A DNA stretch of 38,902 nucleotides from Actinomycetota bacterium (GTDB taxonomy: Bacteria > Actinomycetota > Actinomycetes > Nanopelagicales > Nanopelagicaceae): the NCBI GenBank assembly GCA_005787645.1, contig SYAM01000082.1, positions 1 through 38,902 of the forward strand, written 5' to 3'. The position numbers and the translations under genes were made by a program. Each line of letters opens with the position of its first letter. The stretch's first letter is position 1. Positions 8,346-16,792 of the stretch are shown in pieces. The notes under the pieces are model-generated. The model was not told the DNA's origin. It made no database searches and saw only the letters and a program-made list of their open reading frames with translations.

Positions 8346-10955
8346 TTAATGGGCGGCGCTATCCCAGGTGGGGCCAATGCCGATATTGACTGAAAGTGAG
8401 GCCCTAAGCGGATAGGCGCTACCCATTTGGGTGCGCACAAGTTCTGATACCGCTGTTGCCTCGTGGGCAGCGATCTCTAGGACCAATTCATCATGAACCT
8501 GAAGCAATATTCGAGAGTGCAACTTCCTAGTTTGTAGTTCTCTGTCTACAGAAAGCATGGCTATCTTCATGATGTCCGCAGCGCTCCCTTGGATCGGTGC
8601 ATTGAGCGCCATTCGTTCAGCCATCTCCCGTCGCATCCGATTATCACTCTGCAAATCAGGAAGGTATCGCTTGCGTCCTAAAATAGTCTCTGTGAATCCT
8701 TTCTTTCGCGCTGTAACTACAACAGATTCCAAATACTCACGAATACCACCGAAACGAGTGAAGTACCTATCCATTAACTCTTTCGCTTCTCCTGGTGAGA
8801 TATCTAGCTGCTGACTTAACCCGAATGCCGAGAGACCGTATGCCAATCCATATGACATTGCTTTGACAGTTCTGCGCATTTCGGCATCAACCTCCTGCGG
8901 CTTGACTCCAAAGACTTCTGCGCCGACTGTTGTGTGTAAGTCTTCCCCTTGCTCAAATGCATCTAGCAGCGCCGCGTCATCCGATAGATGGGCCATGATT
9001 CGCAATTCGATTTGACTGTAATCTGCAGTCATCAGAGATTCGAAGCCATCTCCAGCAACAAATAGGTTTCGGATTCGTCGACCCTCTTCGGTCCGAATTG
9101 GGATGTTCTGAAGGTTGGGATCGGTTGAAGAGAGTCGTCCTGTGGCAGTAATCATCTGTTGGAATGTTGTGTGTATCCGACCATCATTTGCCACTTCTCT
9201 GCGTAAGCCCTCAACGACGCTCTTTAATTTAGTGACATCCCTCGAGCGCAGTATCGATTCGAGAACTGGATGCTTAGTGGTTTCCATTAACCAATTGAGC
9301 GCATCTGCATCGGTAGTAAATCCTGTTTTTATCTTTTTGGTTTTAGGTAGCTTTAACTCATTGAAAAGTACCTCTTGCAATTGCTTCGGTGATGCGAGGT
9401 TGAATTCATGCCCCACTGAAGCAAATGCGCTCTTAGCCGCACTTTCGGCTTGACTCTCAAAATACTCCTCGAGTACTTGAGCTTGGCCCCCCGTGATAGC
9501 AATTCCTACAGATTCCATGCGGGTTAATAGCGCGAGAGTTGGGAGCTCGATCTCCTCTAGGACCTGCTCCAACCCCGCTGCTGCACATTCATCTTTCAAA
9601 ATTGGATATAGATCGAGTAAATGACGCGCGCGCTCGGCTAATGCACCCGAAGTAGATTCCACATGTGAAGCGAAGTCCAGTTCCAAATCTGCCAAATCAT
9701 TTTTTGGACCACCCGATGCATTCGATAAAGTCTTCTGTAGGTACTTCTCGACTACCTCACTCAATTCCGGCGTCCGAGCGCCAGGGTTGAGCAAGTACGC
9801 CATTAGCGCAATATCACCATGGATTCCAGTGATAGCGCTCTGTACTTTTCGAAGTAACGCTTTCCCATCGAAGAAAATCTTGGGAGTTTTTGATTTTTTG
9901 ATCCATGCAAAGAGTTCTCCCTGACTGACTACAAAAGCAAGCTTTCCTTGTGCCACACCAAAGGTCGAAAGATCAATTGAACTACATATAGCAGTCAAAC
10001 TTTTATCATCTAGATCCGATAACGAGCCTACTTGTTCAAAACTTTTCGTAGATTGTGCGTGTGATACTTCGACCACAGATTTCGGCAATCGATTCTTAAG
10101 CGTCCGAAATTCAAGTAAGTCAAAAAGTTCTCCGATTTTTACATGATTCAATTCTCGTCGAGCAAGATCTCCAGGACCTCTTGACAAGGGAACGTCGCTA
10201 TCCAATTGAGTTAGCTCCCGGTTAAGGAGCACCTGCGGGATATGTTCTCGCAGCGCAATCCCTACTTTCCCAGGCACTTCATCCACCTTGGCAATCAACG
10301 CTGTAAGAGAGCCGTATTCAGAGATCCATTTGGTCGCGGTCTTCTCACCCACTCCCGGTATCGAAGGAAGGTTGTCGCTTGGGTCTCCTCGTAAGGCGGC
10401 GAAATCCGGATATTGGGCAGGGGTCAATCCATACTTTTCAGCGACAGCCTCTGGAGTCATGGTGGCAAGTTCGCTAACGCCCTTTTTGGGGTAAAGGACT
10501 GTGACATCAGGTGAAACAAGTTGGAATGAATCCCGATCACCAGAACAAATTTCTACATGAAAACCCTCGGCAACGGCTTGCTTGGCTAGCGTTGCAATCA
10601 CATCATCGGCTTCATAGCCTTCACGTTCGATATGGGTTATGCCCAGTGCTTCGATAATTTCGTGCAATAACGCCATCTGGCTTCGAAACTCATCAGGGGT
10701 CTTCGAACGATTTGCTTTGTACTCAGGGAACTTCTCACTACGGAAAGTTTTCCGCGATACATCGAATGCAACTGCTATGTGAGTGGGATTTAAGTCACGT
10801 AACAGGCTGAGCAGCATCGAAGTAAAGCCATAGAGGGCATTCGTTGGTTGGCCACTTGAGGTAGTGAAATTCTCAACAGGAAGGGCATGGAATGCGCGAT
10901 ATGCCAGCGAATGCCCATCGAGCAACAGGAGGGTTTTCGATGAGCGCGTAGGCAT
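8346..10955 (-). CDS. polA: DNA polymerase I
   Basis: Repair and Okazaki-fragment polymerase with an N-terminal 5'-3' nuclease. 869 residues from the ATG at 10955. The 5' nuclease shows DGHSLAYRAFHAL, YKANR, EADDVIATLA, CSGDRDSFQLV and GDPSDNLPSIPGVGEKTA. The middle exonuclease-fold domain lacks the DxE metal ligands expected near LAFVVSQGELFAW, so proofreading is probably absent. Polymerase motif A is ADYSQIELRIMAHLS, motif B RRTVKAMSYGLAYG and motif C QVHDELVLE. Motif B has Tyr where E. coli Pol I has Phe762, as in other actinobacterial PolA. A reading frame continues upstream to 11027, but that part is not PolA-like and would cover the divergent gene; MPTRSSKTLLLLDG fits the family. It has no Shine-Dalgarno; TACCCT lies 6 nt upstream. 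Confidence 0.97.
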   Translation of the reverse strand: MPTRSSKTLLLLDGHSLAYRAFHALPVENFTTSSGQPTNALYGFTSMLLSLLRDLNPTHIAVAFDVSRKTFRSEKFPEYKANRSKTPDEFRSQMALLHEIIEALGITHIEREGYEADDVIATLAKQAVAEGFHVEICSGDRDSFQLVSPDVTVLYPKKGVSELATMTPEAVAEKYGLTPAQYPDFAALRGDPSDNLPSIPGVGEKTATKWISEYGSLTALIAKVDEVPGKVGIALREHIPQVLLNRELTQLDSDVPLSRGPGDLARRELNHVKIGELFDLLEFRTLKNRLPKSVVEVSHAQSTKSFEQVGSLSDLDDKSLTAICSSIDLSTFGVAQGKLAFVVSQGELFAWIKKSKTPKIFFDGKALLRKVQSAITGIHGDIALMAYLLNPGARTPELSEVVEKYLQKTLSNASGGPKNDLADLELDFASHVESTSGALAERARHLLDLYPILKDECAAAGLEQVLEEIELPTLALLTRMESVGIAITGGQAQVLEEYFESQAESAAKSAFASVGHEFNLASPKQLQEVLFNELKLPKTKKIKTGFTTDADALNWLMETTKHPVLESILRSRDVTKLKSVVEGLRREVANDGRIHTTFQQMITATGRLSSTDPNLQNIPIRTEEGRRIRNLFVAGDGFESLMTADYSQIELRIMAHLSDDAALLDAFEQGEDLHTTVGAEVFGVKPQEVDAEMRRTVKAMSYGLAYGLSAFGLSQQLDISPGEAKELMDRYFTRFGGIREYLESVVVTARKKGFTETILGRKRYLPDLQSDNRMRREMAERMALNAPIQGSAADIMKIAMLSVDRELQTRKLHSRILLQVHDELVLEIAAHEATAVSELVRTQMGSAYPLRASLSVNIGIGPTWDSAAH

Positions 10956-10961
10956 GTGGCA

Positions 10962-10967
10962 AGGGTA
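10962..10967 (-). promoter_or_regulatory. candidate leaderless -10 element for polA
   Basis: TACCCT on the minus strand ends 6 nt before the polA ATG at 10955. There is no Shine-Dalgarno between them, so transcription starting at the A of ATG would give a leaderless mRNA. The element shares a 48-nt gap with the divergent thioesterase gene. No convincing -35. Confidence 0.4.
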
Positions 10968-10991
10968 GGAGGATGGGGCCAATAGTAGGAA

Positions 10992-10997
10992 TATGCT
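10992..10997 (+). promoter_or_regulatory. candidate leaderless -10 element for the thioesterase gene
   Basis: TATGCT ends exactly 6 nt before the ATG at 11004, with TGGCCC between and no Shine-Dalgarno. This is the same layout as the divergent polA promoter, which supports both calls. Confidence 0.45.
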
Positions 10998-11003
10998 TGG
11001 CCC

Positions 11004-11417
11004 ATGTCGGGAATTAACGAAGAGCAACTAGCCCAACTCAATGCTCGTGGTAGAGGCGCGCTCGATGAGAAAATGGGAATTGAGATCCTTGAAGCAAGCC
11101 CTGAGCGGCTTGTGGGACGAATGCCAGTTGACGGCAACACCCAACCCTTTGGCCTACTTCATGGCGGAGCAAATGTGGTGCTTGCTGAGAGCCTTGGCTC
11201 TATCGGAGCACACCTACATGCAGGGCTTCATCGACGAGTAGTGGGGGTCGATATCAACGCCACCCACCATCGCGCAGCCAAATCGGGATACGTCACCGCG
11301 GTGGCTACCGCCATCTCCCTCGGCCGGACATTGGCCAGCTACAACGTAGAGATCTCCGATGATCAGGGGAAAAAAACCTGCACCGCTCGAATAACCTGCC
11401 TCATTCTCGCCGACTAA
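11004..11417 (+). CDS. hotdog-fold acyl-CoA thioesterase (PaaI/MenI-like)
   Basis: A 137-residue single hotdog domain. The helix motif QPFGLLHGGANVVLAESLGSIGA, with its HGG, and the strand region VVGVDINATHHRAAKSGYVTAVA match the PaaI/EntH/MenI group, which hydrolyses acyl- or aryl-CoA thioesters using an acidic residue (here the Glu in LAES) on the central helix. The exact substrate cannot be read from the sequence. 1,4-dihydroxy-2-naphthoyl-CoA (menaquinone synthesis) is one option, a general detoxifying or phenylacetyl-CoA-type thioesterase another. It is divergent from polA and lies 76 nt before livH with no obvious terminator between, so some transcription may continue into the transporter operon. 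Confidence 0.85.
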   Translation: MSGINEEQLAQLNARGRGALDEKMGIEILEASPERLVGRMPVDGNTQPFGLLHGGANVVLAESLGSIGAHLHAGLHRRVVGVDINATHHRAAKSGYVTAVATAISLGRTLASYNVEISDDQGKKTCTARITCLILAD

Positions 11418-11493
11418 TTGTCGTAATTTCACCCGCCCCTGAGTACGCTACCGACCACTATTAAGCAGAGCACGTTCTACCCTGGGGAGCCAT

Positions 11494-12777
11494 ATGCGCA
11501 AGAGGAGGATCGGCGCATTACTGATGTTTGCGACAGTCACCGCCACCCTCTCTGGTTTCGCTCTCGGTTTTGCTGGCGCTGCCTCGGCAGCTACACCTAC
11601 TTTCATCCAGGGAACTCTGGTCGACGCCGAGAAAAAACCGCTTCCTGGAGTAGATATCTCCGCGAGTGGGCCGAATAATTTCACGAGCACTTCAACTACT
11701 GATCCTCTCGGCAAATGGAGGATTGAAGTTCCTGCAGCGGCGGTCTATGAAGTCTCCATTAATCAAGAGCAACTACCGCAGGGACAAACGCTCACAGATC
11801 CCACTCGAGCAACCATCAAGGCTAATGTCATCTCGCTTGGCTTTAATGTCACGATTTTATTTCCGATTGGACCTGGGGTAGAAAAAGCCTCAGATCTTGA
11901 CCGAGGAGCGCAACTTTTAGCTGACGGTCTCATTCTTGCGCTGGTAATCGCTCTGGCCGCCCTGGGATTAAACCTGGTCTTTGGTACAACAGGTTTGACG
12001 AACTTCGCACATGGTGAACTTCTCACGCTCGGCGGTCTACTCACTTATTACTTGAGTGCGGTAGTTGGTCTCAAAGTCATTCTTGCCGTACCAATTGCAG
12101 TCTTACTCTCTGCCTTCATCGGTGGCTATCTCCAAGACAAGGTTCTATGGCAACCACTTCGTCGTCGTGGCACTGGACTGATTGCAGCGCTCATCGTCTC
12201 CATCGGACTTGCCATTTTCATCAGATATTTCTTCCTCTTTATCTTCGGAGGCGATACCAGACAGCTTCCCGAATATGCCGGACAAGATGGACTCACTATT
12301 GGATTGGTTTCGATTACCCCCAAGTCAATAATCACCTCCAGTATCGGATTGGCGATGTTGATTGGAGCCACGTTATGGCTCTCCAGAAGTCATATGGGCA
12401 AGGCAAGTCGCGCCGTCGCAGATAATCCAGCGCTCGCCTCTTCTTCAGGCATCGAAGTGGAGCGTGTCATTCGCGCGGTGTGGATCCTAGGCGCAACTCT
12501 CGCTGGATTCGCAGGCATCATGATCACTCTTAACCAAGGCGTGAGTTTCGTTCTTGGACAGGATCTGCTCTTGCTTATCTTCGCTGCCGTAACTCTAGGT
12601 GGTTTGGGAACAATCAATGGCGCCTTGATTGGCTCGCTGGTGATTGGCGTTTCGATACAGATATCTACTCTTTTTATCCCTACCGAACTTAAATATGTAG
12701 GCGCCCTGGTGATTTTGATTCTCATCCTCCTAGTTAGGCCACAAGGAATTCTCGGCAAGAAAGGGAGGGTCGGCTAA
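11494..12777 (+). CDS. livH: branched-chain amino acid ABC permease LivH with N-terminal secreted beta-domain
   Basis: 427 residues, against roughly 290-300 for a usual LivH. Residues 1-32 look like a Sec signal peptide or first membrane anchor (RKRR, hydrophobic stretch, then ASAA). Residues about 36-126 resemble a carboxypeptidase-regulatory/CnaB-like beta-sandwich: IQGTLVDAEKKPLPGVDISASG, then DPLGKWRIEVP. Residues about 136-427 are the permease, with LGLNLVFGTTGLTNFAHGELLTLGG and several membrane helices, ending RPQGILGKKGR. It should form the membrane channel with LivM; the beta-domain would lie outside the membrane, possibly contacting LivK or the wall. GGGGAG lies 4 nt before the ATG. 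The stop overlaps the livM start by one base (TAATG). Substrate may be branched-chain or other amino acids or amides. Confidence 0.93.
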   Translation: MRKRRIGALLMFATVTATLSGFALGFAGAASAATPTFIQGTLVDAEKKPLPGVDISASGPNNFTSTSTTDPLGKWRIEVPAAAVYEVSINQEQLPQGQTLTDPTRATIKANVISLGFNVTILFPIGPGVEKASDLDRGAQLLADGLILALVIALAALGLNLVFGTTGLTNFAHGELLTLGGLLTYYLSAVVGLKVILAVPIAVLLSAFIGGYLQDKVLWQPLRRRGTGLIAALIVSIGLAIFIRYFFLFIFGGDTRQLPEYAGQDGLTIGLVSITPKSIITSSIGLAMLIGATLWLSRSHMGKASRAVADNPALASSSGIEVERVIRAVWILGATLAGFAGIMITLNQGVSFVLGQDLLLLIFAAVTLGGLGTINGALIGSLVIGVSIQISTLFIPTELKYVGALVILILILLVRPQGILGKKGRVG

Positions 12778-13772
12778 TGGATTTTCTCTTCATCACTCAA
12801 CAATCATTGAGCGCAGCAATCGGCGTTAACACCATTATATTTGCGCTTGCTGCAATCGGATTGAATATGCACTTTGGATACACGGGCCTGCTCAACTTCG
12901 GTCAAGCAGGATTCCTTGCGGTTGGCGCCTATAGCGTCGCGGTCGCCGTGGTCTCGTTCGATATCTCTCTCTGGATTGCGCTCTTGATTGGCATCGGCAA
13001 CTCCATCATTCTTGCGCTGCTCCTGGGTATTCCCACACTTCGCTTGCGCGCTGACTACCTCGCTATCGTCACTATTGCTGCAGGTGAAATCATCAGGCAA
13101 GTGGCCCGCTCAGCGACTTTCAATGACACTCTCGGTGGATCCGACGGCATTACTGGGAAGTTCGGAAAAGAATTCTTCGACCTCAACCCTTTCACCGAAG
13201 GCTTAGATCTCCCCTTCCTTCGCTATACCCCCAATGACCTATGGGTGGTTATCGTTGGATGGATTGTCGTAGCGTTCATTCTTATCTTGATGTGGCTATT
13301 AGTGAATTCGCCTTGGGGACGGCTTCTCAAAGCCATTCGTGAAGATGAGGATGCTGTTCGCTCATTAGGTAAAAACGTCTATCTCTACAAAATCCAATCC
13401 TTGATTGCTGGTGGCGTGATTGGCTCAATCGGTGGTTTTGTCTATGCGCTCTCTCGCCAATCGGTACAGCCTGACAACTACGGAACTGCGCTCACCTTCT
13501 TTGCTTACACCGTGCTAATTCTTGGTGGCGCCGCGCGAGTGATGGCCCCCATCGCAGGTGCCATCATCTTCTGGTTCTTACTCGTCTTTGTCGAGCAACT
13601 ACTACGTCAAGCCGTCTCTGCTGGGTACATCCCGGAGTGGCTAATTGGTGTCAATCAAGTAGGTCAAATCAGGTTCATGCTCGTTGGTCTTGGGTTGATG
13701 CTGTTGATGATATTCAGGCCGCAAGGAATCTTCGGTGATCGAAAGGAGTTGGCTCTTGATGCCCGCGCATAG
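12777..13772 (+). CDS. livM: branched-chain amino acid ABC permease LivM
   Basis: Second membrane subunit of the importer, 331 residues, mostly hydrophobic helices. The family signature ALAAIGLNMHFGYTGLLNFGQAGFLAVGAY is at about 24-55. LRADYLAIVTIAAGEIIR, and later SPWGRLLKAIREDEDAVRSLGKNVYLYKIQSLIAGGVIGSIGG, carry the cytoplasmic coupling loop that contacts the ATPases. It ends with FRPQGIFGDRKEL. GGGAGG in the end of livH is the ribosome binding site, and the start shares one base with the livH stop. The 3' end overlaps livG by 14 nt. Pairing with LivH, LivG and LivF makes a complete importer core. Confidence 0.96.
   Translation: MDFLFITQQSLSAAIGVNTIIFALAAIGLNMHFGYTGLLNFGQAGFLAVGAYSVAVAVVSFDISLWIALLIGIGNSIILALLLGIPTLRLRADYLAIVTIAAGEIIRQVARSATFNDTLGGSDGITGKFGKEFFDLNPFTEGLDLPFLRYTPNDLWVVIVGWIVVAFILILMWLLVNSPWGRLLKAIREDEDAVRSLGKNVYLYKIQSLIAGGVIGSIGGFVYALSRQSVQPDNYGTALTFFAYTVLILGGAARVMAPIAGAIIFWFLLVFVEQLLRQAVSAGYIPEWLIGVNQVGQIRFMLVGLGLMLLMIFRPQGIFGDRKELALDARA
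13744..13748 (+). promoter_or_regulatory. ribosome binding site deciding the livG start
   Basis: AGGAG, 10 nt before ATG at 13759. The upstream in-frame ATG at 13735 has no such site and lies deeper inside livM. Confidence 0.6.
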
Positions 13773-14628
13773 TTCTCGTTTCAAAGAGCAAGCGCTTGCA
13801 GCGTTTGCATCAGTTACTCCGACTCCTGGAGTGGCAAAACCCGATCCCATCATCGTTGCCGACAAGGTCACAAGAAAATTTGGTGGACTAACAGCTGTCA
13901 ATGTTGATCACGTTGAGATCCAACGCGGCTCGATCACAGCGTTAATCGGCCCAAATGGCGCAGGTAAGACCACCTTCTTCAACTTAATTACTGGTTTTGA
14001 CTCGGTGAACGAAGGGAGTTGGACTCTCAACGGCGAGCAGATTGTGGGTACTCCTCCTCATAAAGTGGCGCGAAAAGGAATGGTCCGCACCTTTCAATTA
14101 ACGAAGGCGCTTTATCGTCTCTCGGTGCTCGATAACATGCGTCTTGCTGCGACAGGACAACGTGGTGAATCCTTCATTCGCGGCCTCTTCCCTTTCATTT
14201 GGCGCAGACAAGAGAGCGCAATCACTGCTCAAGCAGAAGAGTTACTCACTCGATTTCAATTAATTGACAAAAAGTCTGACTTTGCTGCAGCGCTATCTGG
14301 TGGCCAACGCAAACTCCTTGAAATGGCCCGCGCGCTCATGGTCAAACCAGAGATTGTCATGCTCGATGAACCGATGGCAGGAGTCAACCCAGCGCTCAAA
14401 CAATCTCTCCTCGGTCATATCAAAGACCTCCGCGATGAAGGCATGACTGTTCTTTTTGTAGAACATGACATGGATATGGTCCGCGATATCAGCGATTGGG
14501 TGATTGTGATGGCTGAGGGCAAAATTGTTGCCGAAGGCACTCCAGAGAGCGTGATGGGAAATCAGGCGGTCATTGATGCCTACCTGGGAGCCCACCATGA
14601 TCTCTCTCTCGATGAGGGCCCCAGATGA
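13759..14628 (+). CDS. livG: branched-chain amino acid ABC transporter ATPase LivG
   Basis: Cytoplasmic ATPase, 289 residues from the preferred start. Walker A is GPNGAGKT at 64-71; the LivG pattern RTFQLTKALYRLSVLDNM follows; signature LSGGQRKLLEMARALM; Walker B IVMLDEPMAGVNP; switch His in VEHDMDMV. About 30 residues precede the usual LivG beginning (IIVADKVTRKFGG), an extension without recognisable domain. The start at 13759 is chosen for its AGGAG; one at 13735 would add eight residues. It overlaps the end of livM by 14 nt, consistent with coupled synthesis of equal amounts. Confidence 0.95.
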   Translation: MPAHSSRFKEQALAAFASVTPTPGVAKPDPIIVADKVTRKFGGLTAVNVDHVEIQRGSITALIGPNGAGKTTFFNLITGFDSVNEGSWTLNGEQIVGTPPHKVARKGMVRTFQLTKALYRLSVLDNMRLAATGQRGESFIRGLFPFIWRRQESAITAQAEELLTRFQLIDKKSDFAAALSGGQRKLLEMARALMVKPEIVMLDEPMAGVNPALKQSLLGHIKDLRDEGMTVLFVEHDMDMVRDISDWVIVMAEGKIVAEGTPESVMGNQAVIDAYLGAHHDLSLDEGPR

Positions 14629-14644
14629 AGATCGGTAATAGGCT

Positions 14645-15391
14645 ATGAATTCACTCAACACCACCGGCACACCGTTAGTTGAGGCGGCGGGAATCATCGC
14701 TGGTTATCTGCCTGGTGTGAATATCCTCAATGGTTGCGACCTTTATGCCAATGAAGGTGATTTGGTAGGCATCATCGGACCAAATGGCGCCGGCAAATCC
14801 ACTCTTCTTAAATCTCTCTTTGGTTTAGTAAAAGTTCGAGATGGCATCGTTCGCCTTAAAGGCGAAGATGTCACCAATCTACGCGCTGACCAACTCGTCC
14901 GCGCCGGAATTGGCTTCGTGCCGCAAACCAATAACATCTTCCCATCGCTCACTATTGAAGAGAATCTACAAATGGGGGCCTACCAACGTCCGGATAGTTT
15001 CAATGAGCGTTTTGATTTCGTCACCAACCTCTTCCCCACCCTGGGCAGCCGTCGCAAACAACGAGCGGGTTCACTCTCGGGTGGAGAGCGCCAAATGGTT
15101 GCCATGGGGCGTGCGTTGATGATGGCGCCGAGCGTTCTCTTACTCGATGAACCAAGCGCTGGCCTTTCGCCTGCGCTACAAGATGAGGTTTTCGTGCGAG
15201 TACGCGAGATCAATAAAACTGGCGTGACCGTAATAATGGTCGAGCAGAATGCTCGCCGTTGCCTTCAGATTGTGGATCGTGGATATGTTCTTGATCAAGG
15301 GCGCAACGCTTATACCGGTACTGGCCGCTCGTTGGCTAACGATCCAAAGGTTATTGAATTGTACCTTGGCACTCTCGCTAAAAATAATTAG
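14645..15391 (+). CDS. livF: branched-chain amino acid ABC transporter ATPase LivF
   Basis: Second ATPase of the importer, 248 residues. Walker A is GPNGAGKS at 45-52; the LivF-typical GIGFVPQTNNIFPSLTIEENLQMG follows; signature LSGGERQMVAMGRALM; Walker B VLLLDEPSAGLSP; the switch His of most ABC ATPases is replaced by MVEQNAR, as usual in LivF. It starts 16 nt after livG. A strong hairpin 15 nt downstream ends the operon and faces the convergent livK. Confidence 0.96.
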   Translation: MNSLNTTGTPLVEAAGIIAGYLPGVNILNGCDLYANEGDLVGIIGPNGAGKSTLLKSLFGLVKVRDGIVRLKGEDVTNLRADQLVRAGIGFVPQTNNIFPSLTIEENLQMGAYQRPDSFNERFDFVTNLFPTLGSRRKQRAGSLSGGERQMVAMGRALMMAPSVLLLDEPSAGLSPALQDEVFVRVREINKTGVTVIMVEQNARRCLQIVDRGYVLDQGRNAYTGTGRSLANDPKVIELYLGTLAKNN

Positions 15392-15406
15392 TTGCTCATA
15401 AATAGA

Positions 15407-15438
15407 TTAGGGCCGATCTCTAGCGAGACCGGCCCTAA
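15407..15438. terminator. bidirectional terminator between livF and livK
   Basis: Inverted repeat with a perfect 9-bp outer stem (TTAGGGCCG / CGGCCCTAA), one A-C mismatch, then a 4-bp inner stem TCTC/GAGA with loop TAGC. It lies in the 70-nt gap between two convergent stops (15391 and 15462). Neither side has a long U tract, but position and stability make it a good shared terminator. Confidence 0.8.
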
Positions 15439-15461
15439 CTAGTTAACTAGCCGAGTTATTA

Positions 15462-16736
15462 CTACTGTGCAGGAACTGCTCCAGTGATGAACTCTTCAGC
15501 CTTTGGTGCGAACTTGTCATTCGCTGAGTACTCGTAAACGCCCATGGTGGCCACCGATGGGTCGCCATTTGCGTCGAACTCGATTGGACCAGAGACACCG
15601 TCATAATCAATGTCGGTGCCTGCTGCAATCAAATCTAAGCACTCCTTGTAGCTGGTGCACTTGGTTCCACCCGAGGAGACAGATGCCAAGTTAGCAGCGA
15701 TGGTCTTGCCATCGGTGCCCTTGCCCTGCTCTGCAGCGAGTGCAATCAAGATGACTGCATCGTATGACTCAGGAGCGTACGAGAAGTCGGTCAACTTAGG
15801 ATCAACTTCGAGTAGGCGCTTCTGTAGTTCGTCGCTGGTGAGAACGCCTGGAAGAGTCGCCTTGACGCCCTTCATGGTGTTATTTGGTAGATCCTTGTAA
15901 GCCTGGCTGGAGAGGTTACCGTCAACGAGGTAAGTCTTTACCTTGTTTGGACCAATGCCCTGCTTGATTAATTCGGTAAGAACCTTCACTGACTCGTCGA
16001 AACCGATGAGCGCAATTGCATCAGGCTTTGCAGCCTTCACCTTTGCGACATCAGCGGAGAATTCTGCAGCCTGTGGGTTGTAGACAACCTGAGTTGAGGT
16101 TCCGGAGAATGCAGCGATGCCGTACTTGGCAAGACCGTTTCCGTATGCGTCATCAAGGTTCATGAAGACAGCATTTGTTGCACCATTCTTCGCCATCAAT
16201 TGGCCAAGAACTGCACCTTGGAAGGTATCTGGTGGAGCAGTACGGAAATAGAGGCCATTATCTGCATAGGTGGTGAGATCTGGTGAGGTATTCGCTGGGG
16301 AGAAGTGAACAATTCCAGCGCCGGTGATCTTGTCGATAACGGTGAGTGATACACCAGAGGATGCCGCACCCACGATTGCACCTACGCCAGCTGCGATATG
16401 TGAATCAGCAGTCTGTTGAGCGATATCGGTGCTGGTATCTCCAGAGTCGCCACGAATGTGCTCAACTGGTTGACCAAGAACTCCACCTGCATCGTTGATG
16501 TCCTTGACAGCAAGGTCAACGCCTGCGAACTCTGGTGGCCCGAGGAATGCGAGGTTACCTGTCTCAGGAAGTAGTGAACCGATCTTGAGCGGACCAGTTG
16601 AAGCAGGAGCTGCCTCTTCTGTGCTCTCTGTTGCGGTCTCTTCTGAAGCTGTGTCGGATGAGGACGAGCAGCCTGCAAGAACGAGCGTCGCTACAGCGAA
16701 GGCGGTTACAACCTTCCACTTGTATGACTTTTGCAT
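15462..16736 (-). CDS. livK: branched-chain amino acid ABC transporter substrate-binding lipoprotein
   Basis: Extracytoplasmic binding protein, 424 residues from ATG 16736. The start gives a clean lipoprotein signal: MQKSYKWK, a hydrophobic core and the lipobox LAGC with the acylated Cys at residue 23, followed by a Ser/Thr/Glu-rich linker (about 24-48). The Peripla_BP_6 domain begins PLKIGSLLPETGNLAFLGPPEFAGVDLAVKDIN and continues GAIVGAASSGVSLTVIDK and PDAIALIGF. The frame runs on upstream to 16847, but that part contains no signal sequence. Lys codons near the start are almost all AAG, as in highly expressed genes. It is transcribed towards livF, not with it, so it has its own promoter and dose. 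Lgt in this window would be the enzyme that lipidates it. Confidence 0.95.
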   Translation of the reverse strand: MQKSYKWKVVTAFAVATLVLAGCSSSSDTASEETATESTEEAAPASTGPLKIGSLLPETGNLAFLGPPEFAGVDLAVKDINDAGGVLGQPVEHIRGDSGDTSTDIAQQTADSHIAAGVGAIVGAASSGVSLTVIDKITGAGIVHFSPANTSPDLTTYADNGLYFRTAPPDTFQGAVLGQLMAKNGATNAVFMNLDDAYGNGLAKYGIAAFSGTSTQVVYNPQAAEFSADVAKVKAAKPDAIALIGFDESVKVLTELIKQGIGPNKVKTYLVDGNLSSQAYKDLPNNTMKGVKATLPGVLTSDELQKRLLEVDPKLTDFSYAPESYDAVILIALAAEQGKGTDGKTIAANLASVSSGGTKCTSYKECLDLIAAGTDIDYDGVSGPIEFDANGDPSVATMGVYEYSANDKFAPKAEEFITGAVPAQ

Positions 16737-16741
16737 TATTA

Positions 16742-16771
16742 CCCTTTCGATTGCTATCGATTGCTTTCGAT
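16742..16771 (-). repeat. three tandem 10-bp repeats in the livK leader
   Basis: On the minus strand: ATCGAAAGCA, ATCGATAGCA, ATCGAAAGGG, directly head to tail. The last copy provides the ribosome binding site (GAAAGGG), 6 nt before the livK ATG. A 10-bp period equals one helical turn, so protein binding to DNA is possible, as is an RNA role because the repeats lie in the predicted leader. Confidence 0.75.
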
Positions 16772-16778
16772 GATTTCT

Positions 16779-16790
16779 AGAAGTACTTCT
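16779..16790. promoter_or_regulatory. 12-bp palindrome upstream of livK (possible operator)
   Basis: AGAAGTACTTCT is a perfect palindrome next to the candidate -10 (16793-16798), about where transcription of livK would start. An operator at that position would block initiation. The regulator is unknown. Confidence 0.45.
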
Positions 16791-16792
16791 GA

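Noticed and set aside
10956-11027. Upstream extension of polA to 11027
   Set aside because: The extra 24 residues are not PolA-like and would overlap the start of the divergent thioesterase; MPTRSSKTLLLLDG is the normal beginning.
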